Assembly: GCA_942491115.1 (NCBI GenBank)
Contig: CALNZV010000020.1
Location: 992,001-1,056,000 of the forward strand
Origin: CALNZV01 sp942491115
GTDB lineage: Bacteria > Desulfobacterota > Desulfobacteria > Desulfobacterales > UBA5852
Reading direction: 5' to 3'
Length of the DNA stretch: 64,000 nucleotides
Both the position numbers and the translations under genes were made by a program. Position 1 is the stretch's first letter. Every line of letters starts with the position of its first letter. Positions 16,579 through 24,477 of the stretch are shown here, piece by piece. The notes under the pieces were generated by a model. The model saw only the letters and a program-made list of their open reading frames with translations, searched no databases and was not told the DNA's origin.

Positions 16579-17626
16579 CCCGCCCCCATTTCAGTTTTTC
16601 CTGGCGAACCATCGAAGCGGCCTCTTTCGCCCGTTCAGGATGTCCTTTGAGATCGAGAATTACTTGTACAGGATGTACACAGACAATACCTGCCTGATCC
16701 AACGATCCATGGAAAACACCTTTATCGTTGGGAACTACCAGCCAGGTGTTTGCACCACGATCATCTTCCCTAAAACGAAGCTGACCAAAAAGGTTTTTCC
16801 CAGGCGAATCAGCTAAAAACAGAGTTACCATACGGAACTTGGTGAAGTGGGTATATTGCCAGGCTCCTGCCAGTCCAGTTGCAGCGTAATCGACTTTTTG
16901 GTCGGAAAGGATCCGAGTCATTTTTTTAAGCAGTTCCTCTCCCGATCGAGCAGCAACGTGTCCTTTGATGATTTGATGCTTTGAAAAATCGTAAGCCTCA
17001 AGCCAAGCTTCAAGAAGTTCATACGGATTTGATGGCTTCAATCCACCCTTATCATCTCTATCGATCAGATGGAGCTCTTCCAGTCTTCGGACTATCCTGC
17101 TGGTATATCCTTCGTCCAAACCCGTGATTTGCGAAAGCTCTCGCTGATTGTGGCTTAGTTTCGGATCAATAAGCAGTTGCCGCACGATTCGGGCACCTTT
17201 AGGTGCAAACACGTTGGCCGGCCGGCCGGCTTTTTTAAATTTGTTTGGCCGGCCCTCGATATGAATCAAAAGACCTGGAGCTTTGATATGAGCGTTTCCT
17301 GATAGATCAATCCAGGACACACCATGCTCTTTACAGAGATCCATTCCGGATCTTCCCATATAGGGTACGGCAATCAGCGGAATGTCGTCCTTATCAAAAG
17401 AATTCCTGGCCTCCGTAACTTGACGCAATGCCATAAGCAGTGGCGCTCTGGAAGATGAGCTTTTACATTCCACCTGGAAATGGTAACCAGCTGCTTTCAA
17501 AAGAATATCCAGACCGAAATCGCTTTCTTGGGAAAAAACGGCCACATCTTTTTCCGGTAACTCAAGCAATTTAGCCAGAATTCCAGGGACTTTTGTAATT
17601 GCCTGTTTTTCAGATGAATTCATCAT
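16571..17626 (-). CDS. AbiEi-like antitoxin/regulator with N-terminal PD-(D/E)XK-like domain
   Basis: 351 residues. Residues about 30-115 fit a PD-(D/E)XK nuclease-like fold: SDFGLDILL (Asp40), then HFQVECKSS (Glu53 and Lys55), then a helix with LRQVTEARN. Residues about 150-195 are a winged helix-turn-helix (NQRELSQITGLDEGYTSRIV). The rest resembles the C-terminal region of AbiEi-type proteins, including YAATGLAGAW. In known AbiE pairs the AbiEi partner represses its own promoter and neutralises the toxin. Here the first gene overlaps the nucleotidyltransferase by eight bases, and the promoter region contains several matching half-sites. Two adjacent ATG codons at 17621-17626 could both start it. 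The nuclease-like triad looks complete, but activity cannot be judged from sequence. Confidence 0.72.
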   Translation of the reverse strand: MMNSSEKQAITKVPGILAKLLELPEKDVAVFSQESDFGLDILLKAAGYHFQVECKSSSSRAPLLMALRQVTEARNSFDKDDIPLIAVPYMGRSGMDLCKEHGVSWIDLSGNAHIKAPGLLIHIEGRPNKFKKAGRPANVFAPKGARIVRQLLIDPKLSHNQRELSQITGLDEGYTSRIVRRLEELHLIDRDDKGGLKPSNPYELLEAWLEAYDFSKHQIIKGHVAARSGEELLKKMTRILSDQKVDYAATGLAGAWQYTHFTKFRMVTLFLADSPGKNLFGQLRFREDDRGANTWLVVPNDKGVFHGSLDQAGIVCVHPVQVILDLKGHPERAKEAASMVRQEKLKWGRDA

Positions 17627-17760
17627 AACTTGACTAAATATAATAACTTGTCAAATTTGTCAAGCATATATATTTAGACAAGTTTTTGCCGCCCAGCTTG
17701 CTTAAATCCATTAACTTGCAAGCTTTGACAAGTTCAGGCTTTTAAGCAAGTTGCGATAGC
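17627..17760 (-). promoter_or_regulatory. AT-rich promoter with repeated ACTTG/CAAGT operator half-sites
   Basis: Region directly upstream of the AbiEi-like gene. The near-palindrome CTTGTCAAATTTGTCAAG (17648-17665) is surrounded by further ACTTG or CAAGT pieces near 17629, 17679, 17714, 17730 and 17747. Read leftward, TTGACA within this palindrome is followed 15 bases later by TATATT, a plausible sigma70 promoter covered by the repeats. This is what autoregulation by the winged-helix partner would need; binding is inferred. Confidence 0.55.
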
Positions 17761-17939
17761 AGGATTGAGATCTACAACTCGATTTCCTGTGATTTCGGAA
17801 AGGATTCAACCAGCTCTTTAACCCTGGTTTGATGTGCAGAAAGGAGCGCGCGCATCGTGGGAGTTCTTATAAGCTGCTCTATGTTTTCTCTGGTACTTGC
17901 GCGGAATTTCGACAGGTATGGGACCGATGGGGACGCCCT

Positions 17940-18251
17940 TCATATTTCTATATTCAATAGATCAGCCTGCACCAATCTCTCACTGAGGACAATTCGCTAC
18001 CCCTTTTTACCGCAGCACTTACCGTTGATACGGCTATGCCCAGGACCCTTGGACATGCGGGCCCTTCGATGGTGCACCGGGTGTACGGCCGGTACATCCC
18101 CAATCTAACCCGCCAGGATGGGAGCGCTTTTGCGCGGCAGTATGCGAATCATGTGACCAAACTTCAGGACGCAAATGGTCACAATGTGGGACACAATCCG
18201 AAGAATACGGCGTCAAATCGCCTTCTACTGCCTGAATTTACTGATAGGTGA
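17940..18251 (+). pseudogene. Tyrosine recombinase (integrase) C-terminal relic
   Basis: The clear part (18036-18251) reads RTLGHAGPSMVHRVYGRYIP: the GH...hxxxYxRY box of a tyrosine recombinase with its catalytic tyrosine, followed by the NLTRQDGSAF tail common in phage-type integrases. Upstream (17985-18036) an R..Y box can be made out only by changing frame, and no N-terminal half is present. The stop codon (18249-18251) touches the tmRNA-3'-end copy that begins at 18251, the usual integrase-next-to-att arrangement. About 70 of the usual 350-400 residues remain, so it is inactive. Confidence 0.7.
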
Positions 18252-18280
18252 AATGGTGGAGGCGGCGGGAGTCGAACCCG
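18251..18280 (-). repeat. Right attachment-site-like copy: 3' end of a tmRNA (ssrA)
   Basis: On the minus strand it reads CGGGTTCGACTCCCGCC followed by GCCTCCACCATTT: a T-arm plus acceptor strand with CCA, the typical 3' end of ssrA. Only this end is present; the rest of the RNA would lie inside the lipase gene that ends at 18292, so it is a fragment and not a gene. It forms a direct repeat with 15621-15649. Confidence 0.7.
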
Positions 18281-18291
18281 CTGCAATGGGA

Positions 18292-19335
18292 CTACCGATC
18301 GAGGGCATCCAAAATGATCGGAATGGCCGGCGGCATGCGGTGACTGCCGGCGGTGAGATTCCGTATCATCGACAGGTGGGTGCCGGAGACGATGTTGAGC
18401 TCGATCCCTGGAAGGCGGGCGGAATTCACCGGAACCAGACCGTCTCCAATCTGCTGGGTCATCGAAAACAGAAGGTCTTCCATGGTGTCGCCTGCCCCCT
18501 GGCCCTCATCCGGCAATTGACCCTCCAACTCGGCGGCCAATGCGTCTATCTCATCCTTTTGCTCTTGGCTCAGGACCCCGGCAATCACCATCATGTCCAC
18601 ATCGGGAGGATGAGGTCGGCGGTTCAGTGTCGCCAGAAACTCGCTTCCCGGGATCAGATCGATACCCGCCTCGCCGACCCCGTCCACAATCCCTCTCAGC
18701 CAGTGGTAATCGCCTTTGGACAGACTGACCAGTTGATCGCGAATTTCCATGACGATTCGAAATCGTGACAACTCCGACCCATGATTCGGCGTCCCGACCA
18801 TGATCAATCGGTCCACCCGGGGAATTACCCCGTTTTCGGCCTTTTCTCCGTAATCCAACTTCGGGTCGGTCAGCATCTCGCGGGCGACAAGTCCTCCCAT
18901 GCTGTGAGCGACAATGGAAATGCCTCCCGTCAGATGGGCCGATTCGAGGCTGTTTATGAAGAACTTTGCTGATTCGACAATGGGCTGGTCGTTGGGATAG
19001 GTCAGAATATATACGGAGAAGCCATTCTCCGATAGCGCCGGGGCCAGATTCATCCAGACGACTCCCGGATCATCTAGCCCATGAACCAGAATGACGATCG
19101 GCTGTTGAGAAGGACTCGCCTCCGGTTGTGGGGGATGGGCAAACGGTTTTAGGCCGTATGCCGCTTTGATCCGCTCAACGGCCTCGGGGTATTCGTTCTC
19201 GATCGCCTCTCGAATCCGGATGCGGGCCCTGCGGTCTTCTTCCGGGAAAAAAATGCCCAGAGCCATCACGATGGCGACCAGGGCAAGGCAGAACAGGATC
19301 GACGAGATCCACAGGGTTTTCCTGTCGATTTTCAA
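18292..19335 (-). CDS. Membrane-anchored alpha/beta-hydrolase (lipase-like)
   Basis: 347 residues. A single N-terminal membrane segment (SILFCLALVAIVMALGIFF, residues 12-30) precedes the hydrolase domain from about residue 77. It shows VILVHGLDDPG (oxyanion region), nucleophile elbow IVAHSMGG (Ser145), and late GDGLVPVNSA and GTHLSMIRN, which supply the likely catalytic Asp and His. It resembles PGAP1/DUF676-type lipases, so a lipid or ester substrate at the outer face of the membrane is plausible but not shown. It is a single gene, and its stop lies 12 bases from the tmRNA fragment. Confidence 0.8.
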   Translation of the reverse strand: MKIDRKTLWISSILFCLALVAIVMALGIFFPEEDRRARIRIREAIENEYPEAVERIKAAYGLKPFAHPPQPEASPSQQPIVILVHGLDDPGVVWMNLAPALSENGFSVYILTYPNDQPIVESAKFFINSLESAHLTGGISIVAHSMGGLVAREMLTDPKLDYGEKAENGVIPRVDRLIMVGTPNHGSELSRFRIVMEIRDQLVSLSKGDYHWLRGIVDGVGEAGIDLIPGSEFLATLNRRPHPPDVDMMVIAGVLSQEQKDEIDALAAELEGQLPDEGQGAGDTMEDLLFSMTQQIGDGLVPVNSARLPGIELNIVSGTHLSMIRNLTAGSHRMPPAIPIILDALDR

Positions 19336-19416
19336 TTCAGATCAAATCCTCGGCTATCGGTCCATCTCTGCGGCACGATGCACCGTCCGGCGGCGCAATC
19401 CCCTTGCCACAAGGAG

Positions 19417-19998
19417 CTAGATAAGGCCGGCAAAGGCCTTGTGCTCGATCAAGATCTTCACCCCGATAGCTAGCAGCACCATCCCGCCGATCACCTCGGC
19501 AATGGGGCTCAGCCGCTCGGCCGCCCCCACGGATTTTCCGAGGTACAGCCCCAGAATCGTGAACACCCCCGCCACGATCCCGATCACCAGGGCCGGGTTC
19601 CAGATGGACACCTTCAGCATGGAGATGGTGAGCCCCACGGCCAGGGCGTCGATGCTGGTGGCCACCGACAGCATCACCAGGGTGAGGCCCCGGGTGGGAT
19701 CCTTCTTTTCCTTGGCGTCCTCCTCCAGTTTCATGGCCTCCCGGATCATATTGACCCCGACGTAGGCCAGAAGGCCGAAGGCAATCCAGTGGTCGACGCT
19801 CTCGATGTAGTCCCTCACCGTGAGGCCCGCGGTCCAGCCGATGACGGGCATCATGGCCTGAAAGAGGCCGAAATGCCAGGCCAGCCGGAAAAACTGGCGA
19901 AAGGACACTTTTTTGAGCCGGACCCCCGTGGCGATGGCCACCGCAAAGGCATCCATGGCCAGGGCGACGGCGATGGCGACAACGTTTAAAAACCCCAT
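19417..19998 (-). CDS. mntP: Manganese efflux pump MntP
   Basis: 193 residues, six membrane helices, MntP (DUF204) family, exporting Mn2+ across the inner membrane. The repeat pair is visible: AIAVALAMDAFAVAIATG near the N-terminus and MLSVATSIDALAVGLTISM in the second half, each with the conserved D-A. The ATG at 19996-19998 is preferred to the upstream in-frame ATG at 20046 because it follows GAAGGGGAG and matches the family start (MGFLNVVAIAVALAMDAFAV). No yybP-ykoY-type riboswitch was recognised upstream. Confidence 0.9.
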   Translation of the reverse strand: MGFLNVVAIAVALAMDAFAVAIATGVRLKKVSFRQFFRLAWHFGLFQAMMPVIGWTAGLTVRDYIESVDHWIAFGLLAYVGVNMIREAMKLEEDAKEKKDPTRGLTLVMLSVATSIDALAVGLTISMLKVSIWNPALVIGIVAGVFTILGLYLGKSVGAAERLSPIAEVIGGMVLLAIGVKILIEHKAFAGLI

Positions 19999-20219
19999 CC
20001 ACTCCCCTTCCCCGATCTCACCGGCATCAACGCCGACGAGGAACAAAGCCGCGCCATCCTAAAGGCTTTGCCGGCGATTGTCAAAACCGCCTGGGGCAGG
20101 ACACCGCGCCTTCTCCATGACCGGTTGACAGCCGGTGGGTCTTTGCCCATTATGGGATCGAGCCATTGATTCCAATCCACCGATAGCTTCAGAAGCCAAT
20201 CCCAAAGGATTGCTCGAAT

Positions 20220-21251
20220 ATGAGACAAGACCCCCTTTCCATCCCCGATCATTTCGATCCGACGTCCGTCGGCTCCGTCTGGAAAGTCGACTACCAGAAG
20301 CGTGCGGCCGATGCGGCCCGCTGGGCCCGCCGTCAGGGGATATCGGCAGCCCCGGACGACCGCTTCAAGGTGTGCCTGCTCCTCGTGGATGTCCAGAACA
20401 CCTTTTGTATTCCGGAATTCGAACTCTATGTGGGTGGGCGCTCCGGCACCGGGGCCGTGGACGACAATGGGCGGCTCTGCGAATTCATCTATCGGAATCT
20501 CGGCCGGATCACCCGGATCTGCCCCACCATGGATACCCACCAGGCCGCCCAGATCTTTCACAGCCTGTTTCTGGTCAACGACCACGGGGAGCACCCGGCG
20601 CCATTCACCCTGGTCACTCCGGAAGACGTGGATGCCGGGGTGTGGCGGTTCAACCCGGACATTGCCCCCAGCCTGGGGATCGACCCCGAATGGGGCCAGT
20701 CCTATCTGCGCCACTACGTTTCTGCCCTGCACCGAAAAGGAAAGTACGATCTCACCATCTGGCCCTATCACGCCATGCTGGGGGGGATCGGTCATGCCCT
20801 GGTCTCCGCCGTCGAGGAGGCGGTCTTTTTCCACGGCATCGCCCGCCGCTGCCAGCCGGACTTCCAGGTGAAAGGCAACCTTGCCCTGACCGAGAACTAC
20901 TCGGTGCTGAGCCCGGAAGTCACCAGCGGACCCTCGGGAGAATCCATTGGGAGCAAGAACAGCCGTCTGTTCGACACCCTGCTTCAGATGGATGCCGTCG
21001 TGGTGGCCGGGCAGGCCAAGAGCCACTGCGTCGCCTGGTCCGTCGAAGACCTCCTGGAAGAGATCCTTGACAAAGACCACTCCCAGGCGGGCAAGGTCTA
21101 TCTCTTGGAAGACTGCACCTCTCCCGTCGTCATTCCCGATGTCATCGACTACACCCAGGCAGCGGACCAGGCCTTCGGGCGGTTCGCCGAGGCCGGCATG
21201 CACCGCGTCCGCTCCACCGAGCCCATGGCCGGCTGGCCCGGGATGACCTAA
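20220..21251 (+). CDS. Nicotinamidase-like isochorismatase-family hydrolase
   Basis: 343 residues, cysteine-hydrolase fold. It shows LLLVDVQNTF (Asp57), the metal-site motif MDTHQAAQIFH (Asp105, His107) and GQAKSHCVAWS with nucleophile Cys270. It is probably a nicotinamidase, converting nicotinamide to nicotinate, because the next gene 48 bases downstream is nicotinate phosphoribosyltransferase. At 343 residues it is well over the usual 180-220: it has an N-terminal extension of about 45 residues and a long insertion (about 108-250), so the substrate is not certain. It starts at an ATG. Confidence 0.78.
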   Translation: MRQDPLSIPDHFDPTSVGSVWKVDYQKRAADAARWARRQGISAAPDDRFKVCLLLVDVQNTFCIPEFELYVGGRSGTGAVDDNGRLCEFIYRNLGRITRICPTMDTHQAAQIFHSLFLVNDHGEHPAPFTLVTPEDVDAGVWRFNPDIAPSLGIDPEWGQSYLRHYVSALHRKGKYDLTIWPYHAMLGGIGHALVSAVEEAVFFHGIARRCQPDFQVKGNLALTENYSVLSPEVTSGPSGESIGSKNSRLFDTLLQMDAVVVAGQAKSHCVAWSVEDLLEEILDKDHSQAGKVYLLEDCTSPVVIPDVIDYTQAADQAFGRFAEAGMHRVRSTEPMAGWPGMT

Positions 21252-21299
21252 CCGCCGGCACCCGCCGGGAAACCGACCGAACCGGGACACCCTCTCGCC

Positions 21300-22622
21300 A
21301 TGACCCCAAATAATGCCATCAGCCCCCTGTTCACCGATCTCTACGAACTCACCATGGCTGCGGGCTATCTCGACCACGGCCTGAACCAGTCGGCCACCTT
21401 TTCGGTCTTTACCCGGGATCCTTTTCGCACCCGGGGGTATTTCGTGGCGGCCGGCCTCGAGACGGTCCTGAGGGCGCTCGGGACCTTGAGGTTCTCCGGC
21501 GACGATCTCGACTATCTCGACTCCCTCGGCCGGTTTCAAAAGCCTTTCCTCGACCGATTGGAAGCGTTTCGCTTTTCAGGCAGCGTCTCCGCCATGCCCG
21601 AAGGCACCCTCTTCTTCCCCGACGAACCTATTCTTGAGATCACCGCCCCCATGATCGAGGCCCAGATCGTGGAGACCTTCGTCCTCAACACGGTGGGCCT
21701 TGCCTCCATGATCGCCAGCAAGGCCGCCCGATGCGTCCATGCCGCCGACGGTCGGCCCCTGGTGGATTTTTCCCTCCGGCGGACCCAGGGTCGGGACGCC
21801 GGGTTGCAGGTGGCCCGCAGCTCGTATATTGCCGGCTTTTCCGCCACCAGCAACGTGGAGGCCGGAAAACGGCTGGGCATCCCCGTCTCCGGCACCATGG
21901 CCCACTCATTCGTAACGGCGTTTCCCACCGAGCTCGAGGCGTTCCGGGCGTTCGCGGCCACATTTCCCGACCACGCCGTCTTTTTGATCGATACCTACGA
22001 CACCATCGAGGGGGCCAAAAACGCGGCCATGGCGGGACGGGAAATGATATCCCGGGGGGAACGCCCGGTGGGGGTGAGGCTGGACAGTGGGGATATGGGC
22101 GCCTTGAGCCGGGAGGTACGGACCATTCTCGATGAGGCCGGACTCGAGGAGATGACGATCGTTGCCAGCAGCGGCTTTGACGAGTTCAAGATTGAACGGG
22201 TCCTGGCGTCGGCCGCCCCCATCGACGCCTTTGGCGTCGGGACCAGCATGGGGGTGTCGGCCGACGCCCCCTTCATGGACATCGTCTACAAGCTGGTTCG
22301 CTTTGACGGGCGCGACATCCGAAAGCTGTCCCCGGGGAAAATCACCCTGGCGGGGGAAAAACAGGTGTTCCGGTTTCTGGACGGTAACGGCGCCATGCAA
22401 GCGGATGTCATCGCCCACCGCAGGGAATCCCTGCCCGGCGGCATGCCCCTTCTCCGCCGGGTCATGGAACAGGGCCGCCCCCTCGAAGCGCCGCCCTCCC
22501 TGGACGACATCCGCAGCCGGTTCGATTCGGAATTCGGTCGCCTGCCCTCCCCCCACAAACGGCTGGCGGATGCGGCCCTCTACCCCGTTCGCATCAGCGA
22601 CGCCTTGTCCGCCACTCAATAG
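21300..22622 (+). CDS. pncB: Nicotinate phosphoribosyltransferase
   Basis: 440 residues, NAPRTase family. It makes nicotinate mononucleotide from nicotinate and PRPP in NAD salvage (Preiss-Handler route). Motifs: SPLFTDLYELTMAAGYLDHG at the start, DFSLRRTQGRDAG, GTMAHSFVTAF, GVRLDSGDMG and GVGTSMGVSADAP in order along the barrel. It forms a two-gene unit with the nicotinamidase-like gene. No clear ribosome site is seen, but the start fits the family. Confidence 0.92.
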   Translation: MTPNNAISPLFTDLYELTMAAGYLDHGLNQSATFSVFTRDPFRTRGYFVAAGLETVLRALGTLRFSGDDLDYLDSLGRFQKPFLDRLEAFRFSGSVSAMPEGTLFFPDEPILEITAPMIEAQIVETFVLNTVGLASMIASKAARCVHAADGRPLVDFSLRRTQGRDAGLQVARSSYIAGFSATSNVEAGKRLGIPVSGTMAHSFVTAFPTELEAFRAFAATFPDHAVFLIDTYDTIEGAKNAAMAGREMISRGERPVGVRLDSGDMGALSREVRTILDEAGLEEMTIVASSGFDEFKIERVLASAAPIDAFGVGTSMGVSADAPFMDIVYKLVRFDGRDIRKLSPGKITLAGEKQVFRFLDGNGAMQADVIAHRRESLPGGMPLLRRVMEQGRPLEAPPSLDDIRSRFDSEFGRLPSPHKRLADAALYPVRISDALSATQ

Positions 22623-22658
22623 ATCGAGCCCCACCTGACGGCCCCGCCCTTTTGGGAA

Positions 22659-23669
22659 CTAGTCGAGATACAGGATCGCCCGGGCGACCCCTTTCACCAC
22701 TTCCGCCATCCGCTGATAATCCAGGGTGTCGGGCGTATCCGTCGGCAGGTGATAGTGGGGGTTTCGGTAGAACGCCGTATCCGTAATCATGACGGCCCTG
22801 TATCCATGGCGCCAGAAGCTGGACTGGTCCGAGAGACTGATCCCGGGCACCCAGGCGGGAGCGGCGAGACTTTCCACCCCGACCCCTGCTCCGACCATAT
22901 GGCGCCGGATCTCCCGAACCAGCCGGCGGCTGCCCAGGTTCCCCACCACGGCGATGAAATTACCCGTCGTCGGATAGACAAAGCGCATGGGACCGAAAGG
23001 GAACCGCTGGGAGTTCGGGGTATCCGTGAAAAACCCGATCATCTCGAGGGAGATCATTCCACGCACGGAAACACCCTGTTTCCTCAGGGTACGGGCATGG
23101 AATCGGCTTCCCATGTGGGATGTCCCGAAAAACGGCGGCTCCTCGAGGCTGTAGGCGGCAAAAACCACCCGGTACCGGAGGCGGTCGGCGTGAGGCCTCA
23201 CCAGTCTGGCGATTTCAATGAGCCCCGCCACCCCGCTGGCGTTGTCGTCGGCCCCCGGCTGATCGCCGCAGACATCGTAGTGAGCCCCCACGATCAACCG
23301 GTCTCCCTTTTCGGGGCCGACCGAGGCGATGAGGTTGCGGTAGGGGGTTCCGCGAACGGTAAAGGCCTGGCTCTCGACCTCATATCCCGCCTCCGCGAAT
23401 CGGTCCTCTATGGTAGCTGCGGCGCGCTCGAGGGATCCGTGATGACGGTAGCTGCGCGGAGGGTCGAGGCCGGCGAGGGCGGCGACGGACGCTTCCAGGC
23501 GGCCTGGCTCGGGTGATAAAAACGGATCGTCTGGGGTGCCGGTTGGCGCTTTCGGGTCGGCTGCCATCACTCCCCCGGAGATGAGGATCGCCGCCATGGC
23601 TGTCATGACCGTTAATGGAATAGGAAAACCCGTCATTTTTGAGAGCGATCGCCGGATGGAGAGGGTCAC
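22659..23669 (-). CDS. Secreted M28-family zinc aminopeptidase
   Basis: 336 residues. An N-terminal signal peptide (charged SIRRSLSK, then a hydrophobic run ending GGVMA) suggests export. The peptidase domain has VGAHYDVCG (first zinc ligands), GADDNASGVAGLIE (bridging Asp), YSLEEPPFFGTSHMG (catalytic Glu and zinc Glu) and a late HLPTDTPDTLDY with the final zinc His. The start used is the GTG at 23669, because it supplies the basic part of the signal peptide; the ATG at 23636 would remove it. Role: cutting extracytoplasmic peptides, perhaps feeding the adjacent amino acid transporter. Confidence 0.85.
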   Translation of the reverse strand: MTLSIRRSLSKMTGFPIPLTVMTAMAAILISGGVMAADPKAPTGTPDDPFLSPEPGRLEASVAALAGLDPPRSYRHHGSLERAAATIEDRFAEAGYEVESQAFTVRGTPYRNLIASVGPEKGDRLIVGAHYDVCGDQPGADDNASGVAGLIEIARLVRPHADRLRYRVVFAAYSLEEPPFFGTSHMGSRFHARTLRKQGVSVRGMISLEMIGFFTDTPNSQRFPFGPMRFVYPTTGNFIAVVGNLGSRRLVREIRRHMVGAGVGVESLAAPAWVPGISLSDQSSFWRHGYRAVMITDTAFYRNPHYHLPTDTPDTLDYQRMAEVVKGVARAILYLD

Positions 23670-23769
23670 CGTATGGCCTAAGGCGCCTCGGTCCGCCGAT
23701 ATGGCTTTCGGGCTAAGGCAAGAGCGGTGCGGAGAATAGGGGTCGATGGAAGGGGGAGGATACTGCCGT

Positions 23770-24477
23770 CTATATGCCCAGGTATGCCTTTCGCACCTCC
23801 TCGTCGGCCAGAAGATTGTCTGCCGTATCGGTCAGGATGACGCTCCCGTTTTCCATCACGTAGCCCCGGTGGGCCACCTTCAGGGCCAGGTTGGCGTTCT
23901 GCTCCACCAGAAAGATGGTGGTGTTGCTCTCCTCGTTGATCTGCTTGATGATTTCAAAAATCCGCTTCACCACCAGGGGCGCCAGCCCCAGGGAGGGCTC
24001 GTCGAGAAGCAGGACACGGGGCCTGGCCATCATGGCCCGGGAAATGGCCAACATCTGCTGCTCGCCTCCCGACAGGGTGCCCCCGGCCTGATGACGCCGC
24101 TCGGCCAAGATCGGGAACAGATCGAACACCCGGTCCGTATCGGCCTTGATATTCTCCTTGTCCCTCCTGAGAAAGGCCCCCATGTCGATGTTTTCGGCAA
24201 CGGTGAGATAGGGGAAGATGCGCCGCCCCTCCGGCACCTGGGAAATGCCCAGAGCGACGATGTCGTTGGGGGGAAGGCCATTGATCGCCTTCCCTTCGAA
24301 TAGAATCTCCCCCTGACGCGGCGGGACGATACCGCAAATGGACATGAGGGTCGTGGTCTTCCCGGCGCCGTTGGCCCCGATCAGAGTGACGATCTCACCC
24401 ATCGAGACCTTCAGGCTGACGTCTTTCAGGGCCTGGATGTTCCCATAGAACGTCCGGATACTCTTCAGCTCAAGCAT
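23770..24477 (-). CDS. livF: Branched-chain amino acid ABC transporter ATP-binding protein LivF
   Basis: 235 residues from the ATG at 24475-24477; the upstream in-frame extension to 24549 lies within livG and is not family-like. ABC ATPase with Walker A GANGAGKTT, Q-loop region, signature LSGGEQQMLAISRAMMARP and Walker B VLLLDEPSLGLAP. It hydrolyses ATP to drive uptake through LivHM. It overlaps livG by eight bases and is the last gene of the leftward liv operon. Confidence 0.93.
   Translation of the reverse strand: MLELKSIRTFYGNIQALKDVSLKVSMGEIVTLIGANGAGKTTTLMSICGIVPPRQGEILFEGKAINGLPPNDIVALGISQVPEGRRIFPYLTVAENIDMGAFLRRDKENIKADTDRVFDLFPILAERRHQAGGTLSGGEQQMLAISRAMMARPRVLLLDEPSLGLAPLVVKRIFEIIKQINEESNTTIFLVEQNANLALKVAHRGYVMENGSVILTDTADNLLADEEVRKAYLGI

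Noticed and set aside
18251..18290. A complete tmRNA or tRNA gene on the minus strand
   Set aside because: Only the T-arm and acceptor end are present; the sequence that would hold the rest belongs to the lipase gene, and no matching 5' acceptor strand is found.
19337..20002. Long open frame overlapping mntP on the same strand
   Set aside because: It is a Gly/Arg/Pro-rich shadow of mntP in another frame without any family pattern.
19986..21539. Long leftward open frame opposite the nicotinamidase gene
   Set aside because: Antisense shadow; Gly/His/Val-rich with no recognisable domain, while the plus strand encodes clear catalytic motifs.
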